A DNA stretch of 13,876 nt from Bacteroides sp. UBA7333 (GCA_002471195.1 DKPN01000031.1:16266-30141), one strand, 5' to 3'. Positions 1 to 7,636 are shown, numbered from the stretch's first letter. The notes: generated by a model not told the origin, from the letters alone. Numbers and translations: made by a program.

Positions 1-48
1 CGGGCTGTTTGTTTAGCTATCATATTAGGATATCTGATTTTATGTTGA
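1..48 (+). CDS. Possible 3' end of an upstream membrane protein (partial)
   Basis: Frame 1 is open from the first base to a TGA at 46-48 and would encode 15 residues, RAVCLAIILGYLILC, which reads like the end of a hydrophobic helix. The direction matches the ATP synthase operon that follows, and about 200 non-coding bases separate them. The piece is too short to assign a family, and frame 3 is also open here to a stop at 55-57, so the reading frame is uncertain. The hydrophobic run is seen directly; that it is a gene end is inference. Confidence 0.25.
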   Translation, partial: RAVCLAIILGYLILC

Positions 49-248
49 CGGATTAATTTATAACTGATTAATGGAAATTTTATTTTAATTACTTATCAAT
101 TAATTGCTTGCGATAAATCGCCTAGGATTAAAGAAAAACATAGTTTAAAACTGTGAACAAAATCTTAAAAATTAATGTTAAGCTAGGATATATATATTAT
201 CATTGAAGAAGGTGGTTAACCATTTTCTTTTATAAAATAAGATTAATT
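49..248 (+). promoter_or_regulatory. Leader region of the ATP synthase operon
   Basis: This AT-rich stretch must carry the promoter and 5' leader of the atp operon unless transcription enters from upstream. I find no exact TAnnTTTG -7 element, so no promoter is placed. It holds a small perfect dyad GCGAT-AA-ATCGC at 110-121, a TA-rich run around 187-200, and a stronger hairpin at 205-230 listed separately. There is no Shine-Dalgarno-like sequence close to the atpD ATG; the bases just before it are A/T-rich, as is common in Bacteroidota. Confidence 0.5.
205..230 (+). promoter_or_regulatory. Hairpin in the atpD leader, close to the start codon
   Basis: Bases 205-215 pair with 220-230 around a TTAA loop, giving an 11-bp stem centred on the palindrome TGGTTAACCA. 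Three of the pairs (205/230, 211/224, 212/223) are G-U and are therefore good only in + strand RNA; on the other strand they would be A-C mismatches. The 3' arm is U-rich and the stem ends 18 bases before the atpD ATG. It could act as a leader structure affecting translation or RNA stability, as an attenuator, or as a weak terminator of the upstream gene. The pairing is seen; the role is inference. Confidence 0.45.
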
Positions 249-1769
249 ATGTCACAAACTAATGGACGCATTCTACAAATTATAGGTCCTGTTATTGATG
301 TGTATTTTGAAGGTACCGACTCGGAATTAGTATTGCCTAGTATATATGATGCTCTCGAAATTAAAAGACTTAATGGCAAATCACTAATTGTTGAGGTAGA
401 ACAGCATATAGGTGAAAATACAGTTCGTACGGTGGCAATGGACACAACTGATGGTTTGCAACGCGGAATGACTGTTTATCCTACAGGAGGTCCAATAACA
501 ATGCCTATTGGTGAACAAATTAAAGGCCGTTTGATGAATGTTATCGGTGATGAGATTGATGGTATGCATCCATTAAATCGAGACGGAGCTTATTCGATAC
601 ATCGTGATCCGCCTAAATTTGAAGACTTAACTACTGTACAAGAAGTATTATATACTGGAATTAAAGTTATCGATTTATTGGAACCTTATTCAAAAGGAGG
701 AAAGATTGGACTATTTGGCGGTGCAGGGGTAGGTAAGACTGTATTGATTCAGGAACTCATCAATAATATAGCAAAAAAACACAATGGATTTTCTGTTTTT
801 GCCGGTGTTGGAGAACGCACGCGCGAAGGAAATGATCTATTGCGTGAAATGATACAATCGGGTGTAATACGTTATGGTGACGCTTTTAAGCAAAGTATGA
901 ATGAAGGTCATTGGGATTTATCAAAAGTTGACTATGACGAAGTTGAAAAATCACAAGTAACATTGGTATTTGGTCAAATGAATGAACCTCCTGGGGCACG
1001 TGCTTCTGTGGCTTTATCAGGTTTAACTGTGGCTGAGTCTTTCAGAGATAATCATGTAGATGATACAAATCCTCGAGATATTTTATTTTTTATTGATAAT
1101 ATATTTCGATTTACTCAAGCAGGTTCAGAGGTTTCTGCACTTTTGGGGCGTATGCCATCGGCAGTAGGTTATCAACCAACGTTGGCTACAGAGATGGGTG
1201 CCATGCAAGAACGTATAACATCTACAAAATATGGATCTATTACTTCTGTACAAGCTGTATATGTACCGGCAGATGACTTGACCGATCCTGCACCGGCTAC
1301 CACTTTCACTCATTTAGATGCAACAACCGTGTTAGATCGAAAGATTACCGAGCTAGGTATATATCCTGCTGTTGATCCGTTGGCCTCGACATCTCGTATA
1401 TTAGACCCGCATATTGTAGGACAAGATCATTATGAAACTGCCGAAAGAGTGAAGCAAATACTACAAAGAAATAAAGAGTTGCAAGATATCATATCTATTT
1501 TGGGTATGGATGAACTTTCGGATGGGGATAGAACAATTGTGAATAGAGCACGTAAAGTACAGCGTTTTTTATCACAACCTTTTTCTGTTGCCGAGCAATT
1601 TACCGGCGTACCTGGGGTTATGGTTTCAATTGAAGATACAATCAAAGGTTTTAAAATGATTCTTGATGGTAAAGTAGATGATGTACCTGAACAAGCATTT
1701 TTGAATGTAGGTACTATCGAAGAGGTAATAGAGAAAGGTACACGTTTAAAGAATGAGGCTAGCAAATAG
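249..1769 (+). CDS. atpD: F1Fo ATP synthase subunit beta
   Basis: This is the catalytic subunit of the F1 head: three copies alternate with alpha and make ATP from ADP and phosphate as gamma rotates. At 506 residues it is somewhat longer than the E. coli protein (about 460). The N-terminal beta-barrel domain occupies roughly residues 1-80. The Walker A motif GGAGVGKT is at 157-164 with Lys163, and the GERTREG motif at 188-194 supplies the catalytic Glu189. The signature PAVDPLASTS lies in the nucleotide-binding domain. It is the first gene of the operon, and its TAG stop directly abuts the ATG of atpC. The start at 249 fits the family's N-terminus (GRILQIIGPVIDV follows at once). All key residues are present. 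Identification is essentially certain. Confidence 0.99.
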   Translation: MSQTNGRILQIIGPVIDVYFEGTDSELVLPSIYDALEIKRLNGKSLIVEVEQHIGENTVRTVAMDTTDGLQRGMTVYPTGGPITMPIGEQIKGRLMNVIGDEIDGMHPLNRDGAYSIHRDPPKFEDLTTVQEVLYTGIKVIDLLEPYSKGGKIGLFGGAGVGKTVLIQELINNIAKKHNGFSVFAGVGERTREGNDLLREMIQSGVIRYGDAFKQSMNEGHWDLSKVDYDEVEKSQVTLVFGQMNEPPGARASVALSGLTVAESFRDNHVDDTNPRDILFFIDNIFRFTQAGSEVSALLGRMPSAVGYQPTLATEMGAMQERITSTKYGSITSVQAVYVPADDLTDPAPATTFTHLDATTVLDRKITELGIYPAVDPLASTSRILDPHIVGQDHYETAERVKQILQRNKELQDIISILGMDELSDGDRTIVNRARKVQRFLSQPFSVAEQFTGVPGVMVSIEDTIKGFKMILDGKVDDVPEQAFLNVGTIEEVIEKGTRLKNEASK

Positions 1770-2027
1770 ATGAATAATAATGAAACCATACAACTTCGTA
1801 TTGTATCACCTGAAAAAGTGATTTATGATGGCGAAATAAATAGGGTAACATTACCGGGAACTTCAGGATCGTTTACAATATTACCTCATCATGCCCCCAT
1901 TATATCATCGTTGCAACCGGGTAAAATTATATATTTTACTCGGGATGATGTAGGACATGGTATTGATATAAAAAGTGGATTTATTGAAATGAGTCATGGA
2001 TTAGTCTCGGTATGTATCTCTCAATAA
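1770..2027 (+). CDS. atpC: F1Fo ATP synthase subunit epsilon, short form
   Basis: This is the central-stalk subunit that joins gamma to the c-ring. The 85 residues match only the N-terminal beta-sandwich domain: an opening strand of the type LRIVSPEKVIYDGE, then the family motif LPGTSGSFTILPHHAPII, then the final strands. The protein ends where E. coli epsilon (about 138 residues) continues into two C-terminal helices, which are the part that can extend into F1 and block ATP hydrolysis. There is no frameshift or leftover coding sequence, because the next gene starts 9 bases later, so the short form looks natural. Short epsilon proteins are, as far as I know, common in Bacteroidota. The start codon directly follows the atpD stop, which suggests translational coupling. 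Confidence 0.97.
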   Translation: MNNNETIQLRIVSPEKVIYDGEINRVTLPGTSGSFTILPHHAPIISSLQPGKIIYFTRDDVGHGIDIKSGFIEMSHGLVSVCISQ

Positions 2028-2036
2028 AATTTAATA

Positions 2037-2456
2037 ATGAAAGCTTCTATAAAATATAAATATGTTTTTTATCTCACCGTAATCAGCCTACTGTGGCTGC
2101 TCTTAAGTGAGTATGTTTTGAATCTGATATTTGTCGAGGTGGATTTAAAACTTTATCCGCTAATTCCTCTCTATTTTTATGTTATTACATTAATCGGTTA
2201 TCGATTGATTTATTTAAGTAAAACAAAGAATAATGTGATGCTGTTTATGCTTTCTCGAATGACAAAGCTCTTATTATCCATTATTATAATCTTAGTATGT
2301 CTATTTTTTATTAAAAACAATATTCTTGAATTGGTTGTTGCCTTTGTTGGTAATTATCTTTTTTATTTAGTATTAGATTCGGTATTAATGATGAAGTATC
2401 AAGCTAATAAGGAGGTATATACTTCAAAACAAATGAATAATGAAACGGTTGTTTAA
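2037..2456 (+). CDS. AtpI-like small membrane protein of the ATP synthase operon
   Basis: This is a 139-residue, very hydrophobic protein with four likely membrane helices at about 9-31, 39-58, 72-91 and 94-117, and a polar C-terminal tail. The third helix follows a basic stretch (MLSRMTKLL), which is reminiscent of AtpI-type proteins. Its place between epsilon and subunit a matches where Bacteroidota operons usually carry an unnamed membrane protein, and AtpI in other bacteria precedes atpB. AtpI family proteins are linked to c-ring assembly or Mg2+ supply; a similar role here is inferred from position and topology, not from strong sequence identity. The gene starts 9 bases after atpC and overlaps atpB by 17 bases in another frame. 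Confidence 0.8.
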   Translation: MKASIKYKYVFYLTVISLLWLLLSEYVLNLIFVEVDLKLYPLIPLYFYVITLIGYRLIYLSKTKNNVMLFMLSRMTKLLLSIIIILVCLFFIKNNILELVVAFVGNYLFYLVLDSVLMMKYQANKEVYTSKQMNNETVV

Positions 2457-3552
2457 TACATATATTCGATGTTTAATATGGTTGAGTGTATTTATTTATC
2501 CAATAGCTATCAATGCTCAACACGATATGCTTAACAATAAAGTGCAGCAATCGAATGACGTTGATGTAAAAGATATTGTATTCAATCATATCAGCGATTC
2601 ATATGAATGGCATATCACTAAAATAGGTGATAAGGAAGTAACAATACCATTGCCGATCATCTTATATAGCCGATTATCGGGATGGAATATCTTTTTATCT
2701 TCATGTTTAGAACAAAATCAGGGAGTGTATAAAGGATTTTCGATTGCTCCCAAAGATAGTAAATATGAAGGTAAGATAATTGAATATAATTCTGAAGGGA
2801 AACAAATACGGCCATTTGATTTATCATTAACCAAAGTGGCTACGGCATTAATGATTAATAGTCTTCTATTGATAATTATTATTCTCTCTATAGCTCGCTG
2901 GTATAAGAAAAATGGTGCAACTACAAAAGCACCTAAAGGCTTTGTGGGTTTTATGGAAATGTTTATTGTAATGATTAATGACGATGTCATAAAAAGTTGC
3001 ATCGGATATAATTATAAAAAATTTTCACCTTATCTATTGACTGCTTTCTTTTTTATTTTCATCAATAACATAATGGGATTAATTCCTTTTTTTCCAGGAG
3101 GCGCTAATGTGACAGGAAATTTAGCTATAACATTGGTTTTAGCATTATGTACTTTCATTGCTATTAATCTCTTTGGTACAAAGCATTATTGGAAAGAGAT
3201 ATTTTGGCCTGATGTTCCTTGGTGGTTGAAAATTCCTATCCCCATGATGCCTTTTATTGAACTCTTTGGCATTTTTACTAAACCTTTTGCATTGATGATA
3301 CGTCTATTTGCAAATATGTTATCAGGACATATGGCAATGCTTGTATTGGTATGTTTAATTTTTATATCTGTCAGTATGGGGCCGGTAATTAATAGTAGTT
3401 TAACCGTAGCTTCTGTGTTATTCAATATATTTATGAATGCGCTCGAACTCTTAGTGGCATTTATCCAAGCTTATGTATTTACAATGCTTTCGGCAGTCTT
3501 TATAGGGTTGAGTCAAGAGAGAGGCGTGCATAACGAAAACGAAGAAATTTAA
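2440..3552 (+). CDS. atpB: F1Fo ATP synthase subunit a, with signal peptide and N-terminal extension
   Basis: This is the stator subunit that forms the two proton half-channels beside the c-ring. At 370 residues it is much longer than E. coli a (about 270). It opens with a signal peptide (basic MKRLFNTYIR, hydrophobic core to about 25, likely cut after Ala26). About 105 extracytoplasmic residues follow before the first conserved helix at about 132-153. The core motif MIRLFANMLSGH holds the essential Arg288 (E. coli Arg210), and AFIQAYVF holds Gln343 (E. coli Gln252). His297 and Glu336 occupy the positions of E. coli Glu219 and His245, that is, the pair is swapped. The extended form is typical of Bacteroidota as far as I know. 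The ATG lies inside the end of the preceding gene, so translation is probably coupled. The start is supported by the well-formed signal peptide. Confidence 0.97.
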   Translation: MKRLFNTYIRCLIWLSVFIYPIAINAQHDMLNNKVQQSNDVDVKDIVFNHISDSYEWHITKIGDKEVTIPLPIILYSRLSGWNIFLSSCLEQNQGVYKGFSIAPKDSKYEGKIIEYNSEGKQIRPFDLSLTKVATALMINSLLLIIIILSIARWYKKNGATTKAPKGFVGFMEMFIVMINDDVIKSCIGYNYKKFSPYLLTAFFFIFINNIMGLIPFFPGGANVTGNLAITLVLALCTFIAINLFGTKHYWKEIFWPDVPWWLKIPIPMMPFIELFGIFTKPFALMIRLFANMLSGHMAMLVLVCLIFISVSMGPVINSSLTVASVLFNIFMNALELLVAFIQAYVFTMLSAVFIGLSQERGVHNENEEI

Positions 3553-3572
3553 ATCATTAAAAAATAAATATT

Positions 3573-3830
3573 ATGTTACTAACAATGTTATTACAAGCAG
3601 CAGTAGCAGGTGCTGCAGTTGGAAAATTGGGTGCTGCTATTGGTGCAGGTCTTGCTGTAATCGGTGCAGGTTATGGTATAGGTAAAATAGGGGGTTCTGC
3701 AATGGAAGCTATTGCACGTCAGCCCGAAGCTACTAGCGACATCAGAAATACGATGATTATTGCTGCTGGTCTTATCGAAGGTATCGCTTTGTTTGCTGTA
3801 GTGGTATGTTTGCTTGTTATCTTTTTATAA
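3573..3830 (+). CDS. atpE: F1Fo ATP synthase subunit c
   Basis: This is the proteolipid whose copies form the rotating membrane ring. The 85 residues make a helical hairpin: a glycine-rich first helix with a GxG pattern at about 20-41, a polar loop containing the classic ARQPEA at 48-53, and a second helix with the proton-carrying Glu69 in AAGLIEGIALF. Aligned on ARQPEA with the sodium-type Ilyobacter c subunit, the sodium ligands Gln32 and Ser66 become Ile36 and Gly70, which predicts proton rather than sodium coupling. The spacing from atpB is 20 bases. Identification is certain; ion choice is inferred. Confidence 0.98.
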   Translation: MLLTMLLQAAVAGAAVGKLGAAIGAGLAVIGAGYGIGKIGGSAMEAIARQPEATSDIRNTMIIAAGLIEGIALFAVVVCLLVIFL

Positions 3831-3841
3831 ATGTATAGTAT

Positions 3842-4342
3842 ATGTCATTATTATTGCCTGATAGTGGATTGATTTTTTGGATGATTCTTTCATTTGGAGT
3901 TGTCTTGATTATTCTATGGAAGTTTGGCTTCCCTATTATAACAAAGATGGTGGATGATCGAAAAACCTACATTGATCAATCTTTAGAGGTTGCCAAAGAA
4001 GCAAATGCTCAATTGGCACGACTTAAAGAAGAGGGTGAATTAATCATAGCTAATGCAAATAAAGAACAGGGGCGAATATTGAAAGAGGCTTTACGCGAAA
4101 AAGAAAAAATTATACTCGATGCACGCCATCAAGCAGATGGAATTGTGCAAAAAGAACTTGAAGAAGTCAAAAAACAGATTCAAGCCGAGAAAGATGATGC
4201 TATACGTGATGTTAGGCGACAAGTTGCTCTGTTATCAGTTGATATAGCTGAAAAGATTTTGCGTAAAAACTTATCATCGGAGGGTCAGCAAATGGATATG
4301 ATTGATAGAATGCTCGATGAAGTATTAAGTCAGAGAAATTAA
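3842..4342 (+). CDS. atpF: F1Fo ATP synthase subunit b
   Basis: This is the peripheral stalk that holds the F1 head still against the rotating ring. The 166 residues consist of one N-terminal membrane helix (about 8-30, GLIFWMILSFGVVLIILWKF) and a long, charged, helical cytoplasmic part from about 35 on. That part is rich in Lys, Glu, Ala and Gln and ends near KILRKNL, typical of the dimeric stalk and the region that binds delta. The family motif LIFWMILSFG fits Bacteroidota and Firmicutes b subunits. Only one b gene is present, so a homodimer is expected. It sits 11 bases after atpE and 17 before atpH. Confidence 0.97.
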   Translation: MSLLLPDSGLIFWMILSFGVVLIILWKFGFPIITKMVDDRKTYIDQSLEVAKEANAQLARLKEEGELIIANANKEQGRILKEALREKEKIILDARHQADGIVQKELEEVKKQIQAEKDDAIRDVRRQVALLSVDIAEKILRKNLSSEGQQMDMIDRMLDEVLSQRN

Positions 4343-4359
4343 TCTAGATAAAACATAAT

Positions 4360-4920
4360 ATGGATATTGGAATTATTGCAATGCGTTATGCTAAGGCATT
4401 GATGGAATATGGTGAAAATACCAATACAACCCAAAAACTATATACTGAAGTCATTATTTTATCTAAAAATATAAATTCATGTAAGAGGTTGCGTCAAGTA
4501 TTAGATAATCCTATTTTATCTATCCGTGAAAAATATTCATTGATATGTGTTGCTGCTGTAGGAAGTTTAGATGTAAGTCATGAATTTTCGAGATTTATAA
4601 CCTTGGTATTAAAAAACCACCGCGAATTTTACCTTCAATATATATGTATGTCTTTTTTAAATTTATATAGAAAAAAAGAGCATATTGGCATCGGACGACT
4701 TGTTACTGCTGTTCCTATTGATGCAATGACTAAAAATCGTATTCAACAATCGGCAGGTATGGTGTTGAATGTCAAAATGGAGATAGACAATGAAGTTGAT
4801 GATTCGATTGATGGTGGTTTTATATTCGATTACGAAGGATATAGATTGGATGCAAGCGTATTGGCACAATTAAAACGTATAAAACAACAATTTATCGAAA
4901 AAAATAGGAGAATTGTATAA
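4360..4920 (+). CDS. atpH: F1Fo ATP synthase subunit delta
   Basis: This subunit (OSCP in mitochondria) caps the top of the F1 head and ties it to the b stalk. At 186 residues it has the normal family length. The N-terminal helical domain begins with MRYAKALMEY, the usual RYAKAL-type opening. The C-terminal part contains the family's closing pattern, with DDSIDGGFIFDYEGYRLDASV at about residues 147-167 leading into a final basic helix. Its TAA stop shares one base with the ATG of atpA (TAATG), a standard coupling arrangement between delta and alpha. Nothing appears to be missing. Confidence 0.97.
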   Translation: MDIGIIAMRYAKALMEYGENTNTTQKLYTEVIILSKNINSCKRLRQVLDNPILSIREKYSLICVAAVGSLDVSHEFSRFITLVLKNHREFYLQYICMSFLNLYRKKEHIGIGRLVTAVPIDAMTKNRIQQSAGMVLNVKMEIDNEVDDSIDGGFIFDYEGYRLDASVLAQLKRIKQQFIEKNRRIV

Positions 4921-6503
4921 TGCCTGATAATATTAAAGTTAGCGAAGTTTCTGAAGTCTTACGCCGTCAGTTAGAGGGTATTGATAATCGGATACAATTA
5001 GATGAAATAGGCACTGTATTGCAAGTAAGCGATGGAGTAGCGCGTATCTATGGATTACGAAATGCTGAATCGAACGAACTTTTAGAGTTCGAGAATGGAG
5101 TAAAGGCCATCGTAATGAATCTTGAAGAAGATAATGTGGGTGCTGTATTGCTTGGATCTACAGATAAAATTAAAGAAGGTTTTACTGTAAAACGTACGAA
5201 ACATATTGCATCTATCAAAGTTGGAGAAGCCATGTTGGGTCGAGTTATCGATCCATTGGGAGAACCATTGGATGGTAAAGGCGAAATTGGTGGACAATTG
5301 TTTGAAATGCCTTGGGAGCGCAAAGCACCGGGCGTTATTTTTCGTCAACCTGTAAATCAACCTTTGCAAACAGGTATTAAAGCTGTAGATGCTATGATTC
5401 CTATTGGTAGAGGACAGCGTGAACTGATAATTGGCGACCGCCAAACAGGTAAAACGGCTCTTGCTATAGACACGATTATCAATCAGAAAGAAAATTATTT
5501 AGCAGGAAAACCTGTATATTGTATTTATGTTGCCATTGGACAAAAAGGTTCTACAGTAGCTTCGATTGTTAATACTTTGCGTGATTATGGTGCGATGGAT
5601 TATACTATTGTTGTAGCTGCTACGGCAGGCGATCCTGCAGCACTTCAGTATTATTCGGCGTTTGCCGGAGCTGCTATCGGTGAATATTTTAGAGATACCG
5701 GACGCGATGCGCTTATAGTATATGATGATTTATCAAAGCAGGCTGTTGCATATCGAGAGGTCTCTTTGATTTTGCGTCGTCCTTCGGGTAGAGAAGCTTA
5801 CCCTGGTGATATATTTTATCTACATTCGCGATTATTAGAACGAGGAGCTCGTATTATTAATCAGCAAGAAGTGGCTGCCCAAATGAACGACTTGCCCGAT
5901 TGTTTGAAAGGCGTAGTAAAGGGAGGAGGATCTCTAACAGCTTTGCCTATCATCGAAACATTGGCAGGCGATGTATCGGCTTATATACCTACTAACGTTA
6001 TTTCAATTACCGATGGTCAAATATTTCTTGATACCGATTTATTCAATCAAGGCAATCGTCCGGCCATTAATGTAGGAGTGTCAGTGTCGCGTGTTGGTGG
6101 CAATGCACAGATTAAAGCAATGAAAAAGGTGGCTGGAACTTTGAAAATAGATCAAGCTCAATATCGAGAACTCGAAGCCTTTTCTAAATTTAGTGGAGAC
6201 ATGGATCCTGTTACAGCGCTCCTGATCGATAAAGGTCGTAAAAATGCACAATTATTAGTACAACCTCAATATAGTCCGATGCCTGTCGAACAAGAAATTG
6301 CTATTCTTTATTGTGGTGTTAACGGATTATTGCGAAAGGTACCTTTGAATAAGGTGCATGAGTTTGAACGAATATTCCTCGAAACTTTGAGAGTGAATCA
6401 TAAAACAGATGTTTTAGACGTTTTGAAATCGGGTGTTATAGATGATGGAGTAGAAAAAATACTTCGTGAAACCGCCGAAATGGTGGCCGATCAGTTTAAA
6501 TAA
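4920..6503 (+). CDS. atpA: F1Fo ATP synthase subunit alpha
   Basis: This is the non-catalytic nucleotide-binding subunit of F1, which contributes to the catalytic sites on neighbouring beta chains. At 527 residues it is slightly longer than the E. coli form (513). Domains in order are the N-terminal helix that contacts delta, a beta-barrel (about 25-95), a nucleotide-binding core with Walker A GDRQTGKT at 172-179, and a helical C-terminus. The signature PAINVGVSVS is followed by Arg391, the arginine finger that reaches into the beta active site. An AGGAG sequence at 4906-4910, nine bases before the ATG, is a rare proper Shine-Dalgarno-like site in this AT-rich operon and supports this start. 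The ATG overlaps the atpH stop by one base. Confidence 0.99.
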   Translation: MPDNIKVSEVSEVLRRQLEGIDNRIQLDEIGTVLQVSDGVARIYGLRNAESNELLEFENGVKAIVMNLEEDNVGAVLLGSTDKIKEGFTVKRTKHIASIKVGEAMLGRVIDPLGEPLDGKGEIGGQLFEMPWERKAPGVIFRQPVNQPLQTGIKAVDAMIPIGRGQRELIIGDRQTGKTALAIDTIINQKENYLAGKPVYCIYVAIGQKGSTVASIVNTLRDYGAMDYTIVVAATAGDPAALQYYSAFAGAAIGEYFRDTGRDALIVYDDLSKQAVAYREVSLILRRPSGREAYPGDIFYLHSRLLERGARIINQQEVAAQMNDLPDCLKGVVKGGGSLTALPIIETLAGDVSAYIPTNVISITDGQIFLDTDLFNQGNRPAINVGVSVSRVGGNAQIKAMKKVAGTLKIDQAQYRELEAFSKFSGDMDPVTALLIDKGRKNAQLLVQPQYSPMPVEQEIAILYCGVNGLLRKVPLNKVHEFERIFLETLRVNHKTDVLDVLKSGVIDDGVEKILRETAEMVADQFK

Positions 6504-6524
6504 TGATTTCTCAAGATATAAATT

Positions 6525-7412
6525 ATGGCTTCGTTAAAAGAGATAAAATCGCGTATTGCATCCATACAAAGCACTCGAAAGATTACTTCGGCAATGAAAA
6601 TGGTGTCGGCTGCCAAACTACATAAAGCACAAGCAGCCATAAATAGTATGGAACCATATCAAGAACAACTAGATAGAATATTGTATAATTTTTTAGGGGG
6701 AGACTTGGATATTGACTCTCCCTATATAGAAGTGAGAGAAGTTAAACGAGTGGCTTTGGTATTTATCTCATCAAATACATCACTTTGTGGAGCTTTCAAT
6801 GCGAATGTCGTTAAAGATTTTCTTCATATAGTAGGAGAATACCGAACATTAGGACAAGAAAACATATTGGTATATCCTATAGGTAAGAAAATAGAGGAGT
6901 CGATTATACAAATGGGGTTTAAGACCGAAGGCAATTTTCAGCATTTAATTGATAAACCTAATTATACAGATGCTGCCGATTTGGCCGAAAAATTGATGAA
7001 ACTTTATGTAGATAAAACGATCGATAGGGTAGAACTTATTTATCATCACTTTAAGTCGGTGGGATCGCAAACATTAATTCGTCAAGCATACTTACCTATA
7101 GATTTAGAACAAATACGTATTGAAGAAGCTCAAAAAGAACATAACGAACAACTGTTGGTAAAGAATTATTTGGTTGAACCTTCAGTTGAACAACTTATTT
7201 CAGATTTATTGCCACAGGTATTGCGCAATAAAATCTTTACTGCTTGTATGGACTCAAGCGCCTCCGAACATGCAACCCGTATGTTGGCTATGCAAAATGC
7301 AACAGATAATGCAAACGATTTAATACAAGAATTATCACAACAGTATAATAAGTCGAGACAACAATCTATAACCAGTGAGTTGCTCGATATTATTGGTGGA
7401 TCTATGAGATAA
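6525..7412 (+). CDS. atpG: F1Fo ATP synthase subunit gamma
   Basis: This is the rotor shaft that turns inside the alpha3-beta3 ring. At 295 residues it has the normal length. The N-terminal helix carries the conserved ITSAMKMVSAAKLHKAQ pattern (about 20-36), and the C-terminal helix ends with ITSELLDIIGGSMR, the classic gamma signature. Between them lies the Rossmann-like domain, with SSNTSLCGAFN near residues 83-93 in place of the usual SDRGLCGGFN. It is the last gene of the operon; no further ORF follows within 300 bases. No cysteine-containing regulatory insert of the chloroplast type is seen. Confidence 0.98.
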   Translation: MASLKEIKSRIASIQSTRKITSAMKMVSAAKLHKAQAAINSMEPYQEQLDRILYNFLGGDLDIDSPYIEVREVKRVALVFISSNTSLCGAFNANVVKDFLHIVGEYRTLGQENILVYPIGKKIEESIIQMGFKTEGNFQHLIDKPNYTDAADLAEKLMKLYVDKTIDRVELIYHHFKSVGSQTLIRQAYLPIDLEQIRIEEAQKEHNEQLLVKNYLVEPSVEQLISDLLPQVLRNKIFTACMDSSASEHATRMLAMQNATDNANDLIQELSQQYNKSRQQSITSELLDIIGGSMR

Positions 7413-7636
7413 TGCATCTAAGATAGTTCAACTGTGTAATCTGTTTTTATTGATGATAAAACTTGAATAAATGCATTCAATAAATCATATAGAATCAGTG
7501 AGTAAACTCTTACTATCTATAGTGATAATTGTGGGGATTTATGAGATGATTTGTTGATAACTATATAATCACTCATTGATGTCTACTAAATTCTCTTTTT
7601 TGTTCAAACTCTATTATGAAAATCAAGACCTGCTAA

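Noticed and set aside
110..121. Perfect dyad GCGAT-AA-ATCGC in the atp leader as a terminator or operator
   Set aside because: The stem is only 5 bp with a 2-base loop and no T run follows on either strand. Alone it is not enough to call a feature.
1430..1789. A 119-codon open frame on the - strand over the end of atpD
   Set aside because: It lies fully antisense to atpD and the start of atpC, has Cys/Ser-rich low-complexity composition, and resembles no family. It is a shadow of the real gene.
2411..2415. GGAGG as the ribosome binding site of atpB
   Set aside because: It ends 24 bases before the atpB ATG, too far for a Shine-Dalgarno site, and it is inside the preceding coding region. Coupled translation from that gene is more likely.
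5082..5444. A 120-codon open frame on the - strand inside atpA
   Set aside because: It is antisense to the strongly conserved alpha subunit, including the region just before Walker A, and its translation looks random (rich in Asn, Ser, Phe).
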